NCBI GenBank assembly: GCA_046759385.1 | Contig: JBHICC010000043.1 | Coordinates: forward strand, 1 to 23,844 | Direction of reading: 5' to 3' | DNA: 23,844 nucleotides | DNA from: JBHICC01 sp046759385 | Lineage (GTDB): Bacteria > Pseudomonadota > Gammaproteobacteria > Acidiferrobacterales > SPGG2 | In this document: positions 6,314 through 16,600 of the stretch, in pieces | How positions within the stretch are numbered: position 1 is the first letter of the stretch | Layout: each line of letters opens with the position of its first letter | Made by a program: the position numbers and the translations under genes | The notes under the pieces: generated by a model | Database searches by the model: none | The model's input: only the letters and a program-made list of their open reading frames with translations | Told to the model about the DNA's origin: nothing

Positions 6314-7357
6314 TTGGCTGATCTTACACCCCGCGCCGAATTTTTGTTGAAGAGCCTGGTTGAGCGTTACATCGCCGACGGTCAACCTGTGGGCTCGCGC
6401 ACCCTGGCCAAGCAGGCTGGATTGGATCTCAGTCCCGCCACTGTGCGCAACGTGATGGCGGATCTCGAAGAATTGGGGTTGGTGCGATCGCCGCACACGT
6501 CCGCCGGGCGTGTACCCACCCAACTCGGGTACCGAGTCTTCATCGATAGCCTATTGACGGTTCATCCGCTCGGCGAGGCGGAGATCCGAAAATATGAGGG
6601 GGAGTTTCTCGGCGAAGAGGACCCGCACCATCTGATTGAGGCCGCTTCCCACCTACTTTCGGAGGTGACGCAACTTGCGGCTCTGATCATGGTTCCTCGG
6701 CGGGATCGCCAGGTTACGCTCCGCCAGCTCGAGTTCGTCAGCCTCTCCGCGCAGCGTGTCCTCGTTATCCTGGTGACCGAAGACGGGCAGGTGCAGAACC
6801 GCATTATTCACACCGAGCGACGTTACTCACCAGCCGAGTTGGTCCAGGCGGCGAACTACTTCAACGAAACGTTCAGCGGGATGGCGGTTGCGGCGGTAAA
6901 GCGAACGTTGCTCGCGGAGATGCGGCGGGTCACGGAAGATATGCATCGGACAATGAAGCTCGCAGTGGAGATGGCCGGCGGCATGTTGCTCGATGAAAAG
7001 AACGTCAGTAATGATCTCTTAGTCAGTGGCGAATCGAATTTGATGGAGTTTCCCGAGCTCGGCGATATCCAGAAGCTGCGTCGGCTCTTCGAGACCTTTA
7101 CTGCCAAGCGCGACTTGCTGCACCTACTCGACCGCAGCATGCGGGCGGGCGGTGTCAAGATCTTCATCGGCAGTGAATCAGGCTACGATGCACTCGAGGA
7201 TTGTAGCGTGGTCGCTGCGCCGTATACCGTCGACGGTCAGGTCCTTGGGACGCTCGGTGTGATCGGACCCACACGCATGCCCTACGAGCAGGTCATCCCG
7301 TTCGTGGATGTCACCGCCAAGCTCCTAGGGGGCGCCTTATCCGCGCGCGGCCGCTAG
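6314..7357 (+). CDS. hrcA: Heat-inducible transcription repressor HrcA
   Basis: HrcA binds CIRCE and represses chaperone genes; its folding is assisted by chaperonin in other bacteria. The 347-residue product opens with a winged-helix domain (LTPRAEFLLKSLVERYI, GSRTLAKQAGLDLSPATVRNVMADLEELGLV, then SPHTSAGRVPTQLGYR). A GAF-like central region and dimerisation segments follow, and the C-terminal part contains IFIGSESGYDALEDCSVVAAPY and LGTLGVIGPTRMPY. Translation appears to begin at TTG (6314): AGGGGAAA lies at 6301-6308 with good spacing, and no ATG or GTG fits the conserved N terminus. The CIRCE site immediately upstream indicates autorepression. grpE follows after 73 bases. Confidence 0.96.
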   Translation: MADLTPRAEFLLKSLVERYIADGQPVGSRTLAKQAGLDLSPATVRNVMADLEELGLVRSPHTSAGRVPTQLGYRVFIDSLLTVHPLGEAEIRKYEGEFLGEEDPHHLIEAASHLLSEVTQLAALIMVPRRDRQVTLRQLEFVSLSAQRVLVILVTEDGQVQNRIIHTERRYSPAELVQAANYFNETFSGMAVAAVKRTLLAEMRRVTEDMHRTMKLAVEMAGGMLLDEKNVSNDLLVSGESNLMEFPELGDIQKLRRLFETFTAKRDLLHLLDRSMRAGGVKIFIGSESGYDALEDCSVVAAPYTVDGQVLGTLGVIGPTRMPYEQVIPFVDVTAKLLGGALSARGR

Positions 7358-7362
7358 CGCCG

Positions 7363-7391
7363 CTTGAAAGCCTGCCGCTAGATCCCCATAA
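7363..7391 (+). promoter_or_regulatory. Sigma32 (RpoH) promoter of grpE
   Basis: CTTGAAA (7363-7369), 14 bases, then CCCCATAA (7384-7391). The sigma32 consensus is about CTTGAAA-N13-15-CCCCATnT, so this is a near-perfect match. It lies in the hrcA-grpE gap, and the start point would be near 7398, about 33 bases ahead of the grpE ATG. Confidence 0.85.
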
Positions 7392-7430
7392 AAGCTGGGA
7401 TATTTTTCCGTTTTTTGGAGCTGAGGGTAC

Positions 7431-8099
7431 ATGAGCCGGAAAAAACAAACGGGCAAAAATCCTGCACGCAAATCAGCCCCCGCGACCACAGATTCGCAGC
7501 CGCCTGAGCCATCGACCGCCGAGGTGGCGGGTGCCCGCCCTGCACCTGTGGGTGCACGGGCTAGCGCGACGCAGCCCGTCGAGCAGATCCAGGCGGACGA
7601 CCAACTGCGAACCGAGCTCGAGGCTGCGCACGCGCGGTCGGCGGAGGAGCGGGATAAGTTTCTACGGGCTAAGGCGGAAGCCGAGAACGTGCGCCGCCGC
7701 GCCGAGGTCGATGTAGCCAATGCCCGTAAGTTCGGTGTCGAGCGCTTCGCCGCCGAGCTGCTTGCGGTGCGGGATAGTCTCGAGCTTGCTCGAACCGTCG
7801 ACATCAGGCAAGAGAACGAGACCGCCCTTGAAAAAATGCACGAAGGTCTGGATCTGACGCTCAGACTCATGGACAAGGTCTTTGAGAAGTTTGCTTTGAC
7901 TGTGATCGATCCTCAGAACAAAAAGTTCGACCCTGAACGGCATCAAGCCATGAGCATAGTGGAAAGCGACAAGGTGGCCCCCGGCCACGTAGTGCAGGTG
8001 GTGCAAAAGGGCTACCTGCTGCATGACCGCCTGCTGCGGCCGGCAATGGTCGTGGTGGCCAAGACCGGATGCGAGGACAGCAAGGACATTAACCCTTGA
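7431..8099 (+). CDS. grpE: Nucleotide exchange factor GrpE
   Basis: GrpE releases ADP from DnaK and acts as a thermosensor of the chaperone cycle. The 222-residue product is somewhat longer than typical because of a proline- and alanine-rich N-terminal tail (roughly residues 1-45, probably disordered). A long helical segment follows (RAKAEAENVRRRAEVDVANARKFGVERFAAELLAVRDSLE), which forms the dimeric stalk. The C-terminal beta domain contains FDPERHQAMSIVES, GHVVQVVQKGYLLHDRLLRPAMVVVAK. The ATG at 7431 has a GGAG/GAGGG region upstream. It has its own sigma32 promoter in the hrcA gap and lies upstream of dnaK. Its TGA stop is part of the predicted dnaK -35 box. Confidence 0.96.
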   Translation: MSRKKQTGKNPARKSAPATTDSQPPEPSTAEVAGARPAPVGARASATQPVEQIQADDQLRTELEAAHARSAEERDKFLRAKAEAENVRRRAEVDVANARKFGVERFAAELLAVRDSLELARTVDIRQENETALEKMHEGLDLTLRLMDKVFEKFALTVIDPQNKKFDPERHQAMSIVESDKVAPGHVVQVVQKGYLLHDRLLRPAMVVVAKTGCEDSKDINP

Positions 8100-8123
8100 A
8101 ATACGCATTATTGGACCCCAATT
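8095..8123 (+). promoter_or_regulatory. Sigma32-like promoter of dnaK
   Basis: CTTGAA (8095-8100, in the context CCCTTGAA), 15 bases, then CCCCAATT (8116-8123). This is close to the sigma32 consensus, with one extra A in the -10 region. The -35 box contains the grpE stop codon TGA (8097-8099). The start would be near 8130, giving dnaK a leader of about 50 nt. Confidence 0.7.
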
Positions 8124-8178
8124 CATTGATGATTCGGCCGTAACTGAAGCGGGAATCCAAGAATAGAGGAAAACGACC

Positions 8179-10119
<1,941 letters not shown>

Positions 10120-10203
10120 AGCGCTGGCCTCGACGCCGGTGAGCGCGGCCACGGCTGGCCTAGCTTGGTCGAACGGACTATATGCAAGCTAATGTTTTTG
10201 AAA

Positions 10204-10233
10204 GCGCGCGGCGGGTATAGCCCGCCGGCGCGC
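10204..10233. other. Strong GC-rich hairpin between dnaK and dnaJ
   Basis: GCGCGCGGCGGG (10204-10215), loop TATAG, then CCCGCC, one bulged G, and GCGCGC (to 10233). This is a 12-base-pair stem with one bulge. No T-tract follows on the plus strand, so it is not a classical terminator; it may stabilise the dnaK message 3' end or limit read-through into dnaJ. A further palindrome, CCAACGTTGG (10264-10273), lies downstream before the dnaJ start. Confidence 0.6.
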
Positions 10234-10293
10234 GTGTGCGCGGCGTTGGAACCCATCGCCGTCCCAACGTTGGCTTTTGTCTAGATTCACGCT

Positions 10294-11439
10294 ATGTCGC
10301 AGCGGGACTATTATGAGGTCCTCGGCGTACCGCGAAACGCCTCCGAAGCGGAGATTAAGAAGGCCTATCGGCGCCTGGCGATGAAGCATCACCCCGACCG
10401 CAATCCGGGCGACAAGGCGGCGGAGGACAAGTTCAAGGAGGCCCAGCGGGCGCACGACATTCTGGGCGACCCGCAAAAGCGTGCCGCCTATGACCAATTC
10501 GGTCATGCCGGGGTGGATGCTTCGATGGGCGCTGGAGGGGCCGGCGGCTTTTACACCGCCTCGGGCGCGAGCGGCTTCTCCGACATCTTCAGCGACGTTT
10601 TTGGGGACATCTTTGGCAGCAGCGCCCGTCGCGGCACCACCCAGGTGCACCGCGGCGCGGATTTGCGCTACAGCCTCGCGTTGAGTCTGGAGCAAGCGGT
10701 CCGCGGTGCCACCGTCCAAATCCGGGTGCCGGCACTCGAGGGTTGCGAGGCCTGCGGCGGCAGCGGCGCGCAAGCCGGTACGAGCCCGGAGACTTGCCGC
10801 ACCTGCGGGGGACAGGGACAGGTGCGCATGCAGCAGGGTTTCTTCTCGATTCAGCAGACCTGTCCGAACTGCCGTGGGACCGGTAAGGTTATCACCAGCC
10901 CCTGCCCCGAATGTCGTGGACAGGGCCGGGTCAAGCATACGAAAACGCTGTCGGTGAAAGTCCCGGCCGGGGTAGATGAGGGTGACCAGATCCGCCTCGC
11001 TGGGGAAGGTGAGGCTGGAGAACAAGGTGGACCGCACGGGGATCTTTATGTCGAGATCCGCATCAAGCCACACCCGATCTTTCGTCGCGAGGGCGACGAT
11101 CTGTACTGCGAGATGCCGGTGAGCTTTGTCACCGCCGCGCTTGGCGGCGAGCTTGAGATTCCCACATTGGATGGTCGTGCTAATCTGAAGATTCCTGCCG
11201 GGACGCAGAGTGAGAAATTGTTTCGCTTACGCCATAAGGGTGTCAGAAACGTGCGTAGCCCGCAGGTTGGTGACTTGTACTGTCGCGTTAGCATTGAAAC
11301 TCCGGTCAACCTTACCGAACGGCAAAAGACGCTGTTGCGCGAGTTCGACAGCGTGACACGCAAAGGTGGGGCGCGGCACAACCCGCGCGAGCAGTCGTGG
11401 TTGGATAAACTTAAGGCCTTTTTTACCAAAGCCGACTAA
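10294..11439 (+). CDS. dnaJ: Molecular chaperone DnaJ (Hsp40)
   Basis: DnaJ delivers substrates to DnaK and stimulates its ATPase. The 381-residue product has the J domain with HPD at residues 33-35 and a glycine/phenylalanine-rich linker (GAGGAGGFYTASGASGF). The zinc-binding region has four CxxCxGxG repeats spanning residues 151-211 (CEACGGSG, CRTCGGQG, CPNCRGTG, CPECRGQG). The two C-terminal beta domains and dimerisation tail follow. The ATG at 10294 begins MSQRDYYEVLGV as expected, but I see no good Shine-Dalgarno sequence in the 15 bases before it. The 174-base gap after dnaK contains the hairpin described separately. dapB follows after 95 bases. Confidence 0.97.
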   Translation: MSQRDYYEVLGVPRNASEAEIKKAYRRLAMKHHPDRNPGDKAAEDKFKEAQRAHDILGDPQKRAAYDQFGHAGVDASMGAGGAGGFYTASGASGFSDIFSDVFGDIFGSSARRGTTQVHRGADLRYSLALSLEQAVRGATVQIRVPALEGCEACGGSGAQAGTSPETCRTCGGQGQVRMQQGFFSIQQTCPNCRGTGKVITSPCPECRGQGRVKHTKTLSVKVPAGVDEGDQIRLAGEGEAGEQGGPHGDLYVEIRIKPHPIFRREGDDLYCEMPVSFVTAALGGELEIPTLDGRANLKIPAGTQSEKLFRLRHKGVRNVRSPQVGDLYCRVSIETPVNLTERQKTLLREFDSVTRKGGARHNPREQSWLDKLKAFFTKAD

Positions 11440-11534
11440 GGACGCTATCGGGGCAGCCAGTGATACGTTCGCCTCGACCCAGCAAATCATTTATGCTGTC
11501 TTCCTCCGAATAGGAGCGCAGCGAGATCCCTTTG

Positions 11535-12332
11535 ATGTTACGAGTCGCCGTCACGGGTGCCGCCGGTCGCATGGGCCGCACCGTCATCAAGGTTGCCACG
11601 GAGGCGCCTGACTTGACGGTCAGCCTGGCGCTCGAGCAATCGGATCACCCGTTGCTGGGCGCGGATGCTGGGGAGCTTGCCGCCGTCGGCCCCCTCGGCG
11701 TGCCAGTGGCGACCGATCCCAACAGTGCCGACTATGATGTGTTGATCGATTTTTCCCACCCCACGGCCACGGTCGACTATGTTAAGGCGTGCCAACGGTC
11801 TGGCCGACGGATGGTTATCGGTACGACGGGCCTTGAGGGGGCGGGCCGACAGCGCATCGCCGACGCTGCCGCGCAGATCGCGGTCGTCTTCGCACCCAAT
11901 ATGAGTGCAGGGGTAAATCTCTGTTTGCGGCTGATCGACCTCGCTGCGCGTGTGCTCGGTGATGATTTTGATGTCGAGATTACCGAAGCTCACCACCGGC
12001 ACAAACGCGACGCGCCGTCAGGGACCGCGCTGCGAATGGGCGAGGTCGTCGCGCAGGCGCTAGGGCGAACGCTCGATGACTGTGCCGTGTATAGCCGCGC
12101 GGGCATGTCTGACGAGCGTCCACGGGGTCAAATCGGTTTCAACGCGTTGCGGGCCGGGGAGATCGTTGGGGACCACACCGTATTATTCGCCGGCAGCGGT
12201 GAGCGCGTGGAAATCAGCCATCGCGCCGAGAGTCGTCTGACGTTTGCCAATGGCGCGTTGCGGGCAACGCGTTGGGTTGTGAAGCAAGACAAGGGTCTTT
12301 TTGATATGCAAGATGTGCTCGGTCTGCGTTGA
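11535..12332 (+). CDS. dapB: 4-hydroxy-tetrahydrodipicolinate reductase
   Basis: This NAD(P)H-dependent reductase of the diaminopimelate pathway supplies lysine and peptidoglycan cross-link precursor. The 265-residue product has the nucleotide-binding GAAGRMG at residues 8-14, IGTTGL, APNMSAGVNL, and the catalytic and substrate-binding segment EAHHRHKRDAPSGTA at 151-165. The C terminus is conserved (RATRWVVKQDKGLFDMQDVLGL). I prefer the ATG at 11535 over the in-frame TTG at 11532; a GAGA element lies nine bases ahead of it. A short CTCC/GGAG hairpin in the leader (around 11505-11516) could mask an upstream purine-rich site. dapB between dnaJ and carA is a known gammaproteobacterial order. Confidence 0.97.
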   Translation: MLRVAVTGAAGRMGRTVIKVATEAPDLTVSLALEQSDHPLLGADAGELAAVGPLGVPVATDPNSADYDVLIDFSHPTATVDYVKACQRSGRRMVIGTTGLEGAGRQRIADAAAQIAVVFAPNMSAGVNLCLRLIDLAARVLGDDFDVEITEAHHRHKRDAPSGTALRMGEVVAQALGRTLDDCAVYSRAGMSDERPRGQIGFNALRAGEIVGDHTVLFAGSGERVEISHRAESRLTFANGALRATRWVVKQDKGLFDMQDVLGLR

Positions 12333-12357
12333 TTTTGTGGCGGCGGTTACGTAGTAT
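12329..12357 (+). promoter_or_regulatory. Possible carAB promoter
   Basis: TTGATT (12329-12334, four of six), a 17-base spacer and TAGTAT (12352-12357, four of six). It begins over the dapB stop codon. The start would be near 12364, upstream of the short ORF and hairpin described next. There is almost no room for another promoter between the hairpin and carA. Confidence 0.4.
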
Positions 12358-12374
12358 TTCGTACCAGCCTAACC

Positions 12375-12446
12375 ATGTTGAACCATTTCGAGAAAGCGGG
12401 AGACGCCAAACGCGTCTCCCGCTTTTGTGTGTGCACGAGCACCTAG
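12375..12446 (+). CDS. Candidate carAB leader peptide
   Basis: A 23-codon ORF starts at ATG 12375 with MLNHFEKAG and runs through the whole hairpin at 12393-12425. It ends at TAG 12444-12446, whose last base is the first G of the carA Shine-Dalgarno sequence. It has two arginine codons, both on the 3' arm of the hairpin (12411 and 12420). There is no strong ribosome binding site before it. If translated, a ribosome on it would disrupt the hairpin and deliver itself to the carA start. Its existence as a gene is speculative; the position relative to the hairpin and carA is what makes it notable. Confidence 0.3.
   Translation: MLNHFEKAGDAKRVSRFCVCTST
12393..12426 (+). terminator. Terminator-like hairpin between dapB and carA (candidate attenuator)
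   Basis: AAAGCGGGAGACGC (12393-12406), loop CAAAC, and GCGTCTCCCGCTTT (12412-12425) form a perfect 14-base-pair stem ending in TTTT. It also works on the minus strand. It may simply end dapB transcription. However, only 32 bases separate it from the carA start, so carAB transcripts probably cross it, which suggests attenuation. Confidence 0.8.
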
Positions 12447-12458
12447 GGGGAGAACGCT

Positions 12459-13643
12459 GTGAGTTCGATGGCCGTGCTTACTCTTGAAGATGGGACGGTG
12501 TTCACCGGTCGATCGATCGGCGTGCCGGGACAGACTGTGGGGGAGGTTGTTTTCAATACGGCGATGACCGGCTACCAGGAGATTCTGACAGACCCTTCTT
12601 ATGCGAAGCAGATTGTTACTCTGACCTACCCCCACATCGGAAACACCGGCACTAATGAAGAAGACATGGAATCGGCACGCGTTCATGCTGCCGGGCTTGT
12701 GATTCGCGATTTACCGCCTGCGATCAGCAATTGGCGCGCAGGGGACGCGCTGGCGCAGTTCCTGAGGCGTCGACGGGCGGTAGCTATTGCGGACATCGAT
12801 ACCCGACGGCTTACTCGGCTTTTGCGTGACAAAGGGGCACAGAATGGTTGCATTATCGCCGCCGCCGGCCGCGAACGACTCGACAGGAAAGCGGCGCTGC
12901 TGGCTGCTCGTGCGTTTGCGGGTCTGAAGGGCATGGATCTGGCCAAGGTCGTCAGCACGAAGAAATCGTATGATTGGACCGGTGGCGGTTGGGAACTCGG
13001 CAGCGGTTATCGTGAACCGCATACCCCGCGCTTTCGTGTTATCGCTTACGATTTTGGCATCAAGCGCAACATCTTGCGGATGCTCTCGGATCGTGGGTGC
13101 GCGGTGACGGTTGTACCAGCGCGTACGTCTGCCCGCGAGGTGCTGGAGCAACGACCCGACGGCGTGTTTCTTTCGAACGGGCCGGGCGACCCTGAGCCGT
13201 GTACGTATGCGATAGAGGCGATCGCCGAGTTTCTCGATAAAGGGATGCCAACCTTTGGTATCTGCCTAGGTCATCAGTTACTGGCCTTAGCTTCCGGTGG
13301 GCGCACTATAAAGATGAAGTTCGGCCACCACGGTGCTAATCATCCCGTGCTTGAGATCGATTCCGGCCGGGTCATGATCACAAGTCAGAACCACGGCTTT
13401 GCCGTCGATGATGAAGGTTTACCCAGGTGCCTGCGGGTGACGCACCGATCGCTGTTTGACGGGACAGTACAGGGGTTAGTGCACGCCGACCGCCCCGGTT
13501 TCTCCTTTCAAGGTCATCCCGAGGCGAGCCCCGGGCCCCAGGACATCACGGCGATTTTCGACCGCTTCATCACGCTAATGCAGCAGAATCAAGCAACGAG
13601 CGATGAGCGGCGGGGCCCGCACGAAAATACGGTGTCTGCGTGA
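12459..13643 (+). CDS. carA: Carbamoyl phosphate synthase, small (glutaminase) subunit
   Basis: CarA hydrolyses glutamine and channels ammonia to CarB for carbamoyl phosphate, the precursor of arginine and pyrimidines. The 394-residue product has the N-terminal CPSase small domain (LTLEDGTVFTG, GEVVFNTAMTGYQEILTDPSYAKQ) and a C-terminal class I glutamine amidotransferase. The triad falls at Cys269 (GICLGHQ), His353 and Glu355 (QGHPE), the same numbers as in E. coli. I chose the GTG at 12459 because GGGGAG lies six bases before it; the ATG at 12468 would be too far from that site. The upstream region contains a hairpin and a short ORF suggestive of attenuation. Confidence 0.97.
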   Translation: MSSMAVLTLEDGTVFTGRSIGVPGQTVGEVVFNTAMTGYQEILTDPSYAKQIVTLTYPHIGNTGTNEEDMESARVHAAGLVIRDLPPAISNWRAGDALAQFLRRRRAVAIADIDTRRLTRLLRDKGAQNGCIIAAAGRERLDRKAALLAARAFAGLKGMDLAKVVSTKKSYDWTGGGWELGSGYREPHTPRFRVIAYDFGIKRNILRMLSDRGCAVTVVPARTSAREVLEQRPDGVFLSNGPGDPEPCTYAIEAIAEFLDKGMPTFGICLGHQLLALASGGRTIKMKFGHHGANHPVLEIDSGRVMITSQNHGFAVDDEGLPRCLRVTHRSLFDGTVQGLVHADRPGFSFQGHPEASPGPQDITAIFDRFITLMQQNQATSDERRGPHENTVSA

Positions 13644-13686
13644 AACGCTTCGTACTACGCGGCACTCGCGACGTGCATGAGAACTT

Positions 13687-16600
13687 ATGCCGAAGCGTAC
13701 AGATATAAAGAGTATTCTGATTGTCGGTGCAGGGCCGATCATTATCGGTCAGGCTTGTGAGTTCGATTACTCCGGGACGCAGGCCTGTAAGGCGCTCAAG
13801 GAGGAGGGTTATCGAGTCATATTGGTCAACTCTAATCCAGCGACAATCATGACTGACCCAAATCTCGCCGATGCGACCTATATCGAGCCGATCGAATGGC
13901 GCACTATTGCGCAGATCATTGCGAAAGAACGTCCCAATGCGTTGTTACCGACCATGGGTGGTCAGACGGGACTTAACAGCGCATTGGACCTGGATCGGGA
14001 AGGCGTGCTGCGCCAGTACGACGTCGAGATGATCGGGGCAACACGCGAGGCGATCGATAAGGCAGAGGATCGGGAATTGTTCAAAAAAGCGATGCGCACA
14101 ATTGGGCTCGAAACTGTGCGCGGCGCCATTGCCCATAGTCTGGAAGCGGCCCAGCAAGTTCAAGCGATGATTGGTTTCCCGGTAATCATCCGACCGTCTT
14201 TTACACTCGGTGGTAGCGGTGGCGGTGTGGCGTACAACAAGACCGAGTTCATGGAGATCTGTGAACGTGGCATGGAGGCCTCGCCGACCCAGGAGCTGTT
14301 AATCGAAGAGTCGATTCTCGGTTGGAAGGAGTACGAAATGGAGGTAGTGCGTGATCGTAACGATAACTGCATCATCGTTTGTTCGATCGAAAACTTCGAT
14401 CCGATGGGAATCCACACCGGTGATTCGGTTACGGTTGCTCCGGCTCAGACCCTGACTGACAAGGAATACCAGCTGATGCGCAATGCGAGTATCGCTTGCT
14501 TGCGCGAGATCGGCGTAGACACCGGCGGATCGAACGTACAGTTTGCGGTCAACCCGGAGAACGGCCGCATGGTTATTGTGGAAATGAACCCGCGTGTCTC
14601 ACGTTCATCTGCGCTAGCCTCTAAGGCGACGGGTTTTCCGATCGCCAAGGTTGCCGCGAAGCTCGCAGTTGGATATACCTTGGATGAGCTGAAGAATGAC
14701 ATTACCGGCGGTGCGACACCCGCGTCGTTTGAACCCACGATCGATTATGTCGTGACTAAAGTGCCGCGCTTCACCTTCGAGAAGTTCCCGCAAGCCGACC
14801 CGCGGTTGACCACACAGATGAAGTCGGTGGGCGAAGCGATGGCGATTGGACGCACGTTCCAGGAATCCTTGCAGAAGGCATTGCGCAGTCTTGAGATCGG
14901 CAGCTATGGTCTTGAACCGCGGTTAGATGTCGCAGCTGACGAAGAGGCTAAGATGCGTCTCCTGCAGGAGTTGCGCGTACCGGGGGCCGATCGCATCTGG
15001 TTTATTGCTGATGCATTTCGTCTGCACATGCCACTTGACGAAGTCTATGAGCTGACTCGGATCGACCCCTGGTTTCTCAGACAGATTGAGGAACTTGTGG
15101 AGATGGAAACGACCATCGCGCGTCATAGCGGCCGCAAGCTCACACGCAAACGCGTGTGGGAGTGGAAACGCAAAGGCTTTTCAGACCGTTTTCTAGCCGA
15201 GTTGTTGGGTACGACCGAAGAGCGCTTTCGCGAACAACGTCACGCACTGGGCGTGCACCCCGTTTACAAGCGTGTGGATTCGTGTGCGGCCGAGTTTGAG
15301 GCAACCACAGCCTACATGTACTCCACGTATGATGAAGCGTGTGAGGCGCAGCCGGACGCGCGCGAAAAAATTATGGTGCTCGGCAGTGGCCCGAATCGCA
15401 TCGGTCAGGGGATTGAGTTTGACTACTGCTGCGTGCACGCAGCGTTCGCGATGCGCGAGGACGGGTATCAAACTATTATGGTGAATTGCAACCCGGAGAC
15501 CGTGTCTACTGACTACGACACGTCCGACCGGCTGTATTTCGAGCCGCTCACATTGGAGGATGTGCTTGAAATAATTCACGTGGAGCAGCCAAAGGGGGTG
15601 ATTGTTCAATACGGTGGACAGACGCCGCTGAAACTTGCGCGCGGGTTGGCAGCCGCGCGCGTGCCGATTATCGGTACGAGTCCTGAGTCGATCGACTTGG
15701 CCGAAGATCGCGAGCGTTTTCAGCGTCTTCTTAAACGACTCAGATTGCGTCAGCCTCCGAACGCGACCGCGCGAACACTTAAGCAGGCAACAACGCTTGC
15801 AGAGCGGATTGGCTATCCCCTTGTCGTTAGGCCTTCCTATGTGCTCGGTGGCCGTGCGATGGAGATTGTCCACAGTCGCGAGGACCTCGAGACCTATATG
15901 CGCGTGGCCGTGCGCGTTTCCGAGGACGCCCCTGTTTTGTTGGACAAGTACTTAAGTGATGCCACTGAAGTCGATGTCGACGCAGTAAGCGACGGCGAGC
16001 ACATTGTGATTGGTGGCATCATGGAGCATATCGAAGAGGCCGGTGTACATTCTGGTGATTCAGCTTGTTCGCTGCCCCCGTTTAGTCTGCCGAAAAAGAT
16101 CCAAGATCAACTGCGTGACCAGACCTTTCAACTGGCACAGGCGCTCAAGGTTGTGGGACTGATGAACGTTCAGTATGCGATAAAAGACGGCGAGGTGTAT
16201 GTGCTGGAGGTTAACCCACGAGCATCACGCACAGTGCCGTATGTCTCGAAAGCGACCGGTCGACCTTTGGCAAAAATCTCGGCACGCTGCATGGTTGGCC
16301 GCACGCTTGCCGAACAAGGCGTGATCGAAGAAGTGGTTCCATCATATTATTCGGTGAAGGAAGCGGTGTTTCCTTTCATTAAGTTTCCGGGTGTCGATAC
16401 CGTTCTTGGACCAGAGATGAAATCGACGGGCGAGGTCATGGGTATAGGCAAGAGCTTCGGCGAAGCATTTTCCAAATCACAGATCGCAGCAGGATCCGAG
16501 GTGCCTAGAACCGGTCGTATGTTTATCAGTGTGCGCGATGCGGACCAAAAGCCAGTGGTGGACGTGGCGCAGTATTTCCATACCAACGGCTTCGAGATTC

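Noticed and set aside
7382..7401. Small hairpin ATCCC/GGGAT with following T residues as an hrcA terminator
   Set aside because: The stem is only five base pairs with a ten-base loop, and the left arm is the sigma32 -10 box of grpE, a better explanation.
10189..11073. 294-residue minus-strand ORF antisense to dnaJ
   Set aside because: It is low-complexity, alanine- and arginine-rich, and mirrors dnaJ codons; no family features or ribosome binding site.
15193..15873. 226-residue minus-strand ORF antisense to carB
   Set aside because: carB is intact and full length here; the antisense frame shows no domain.
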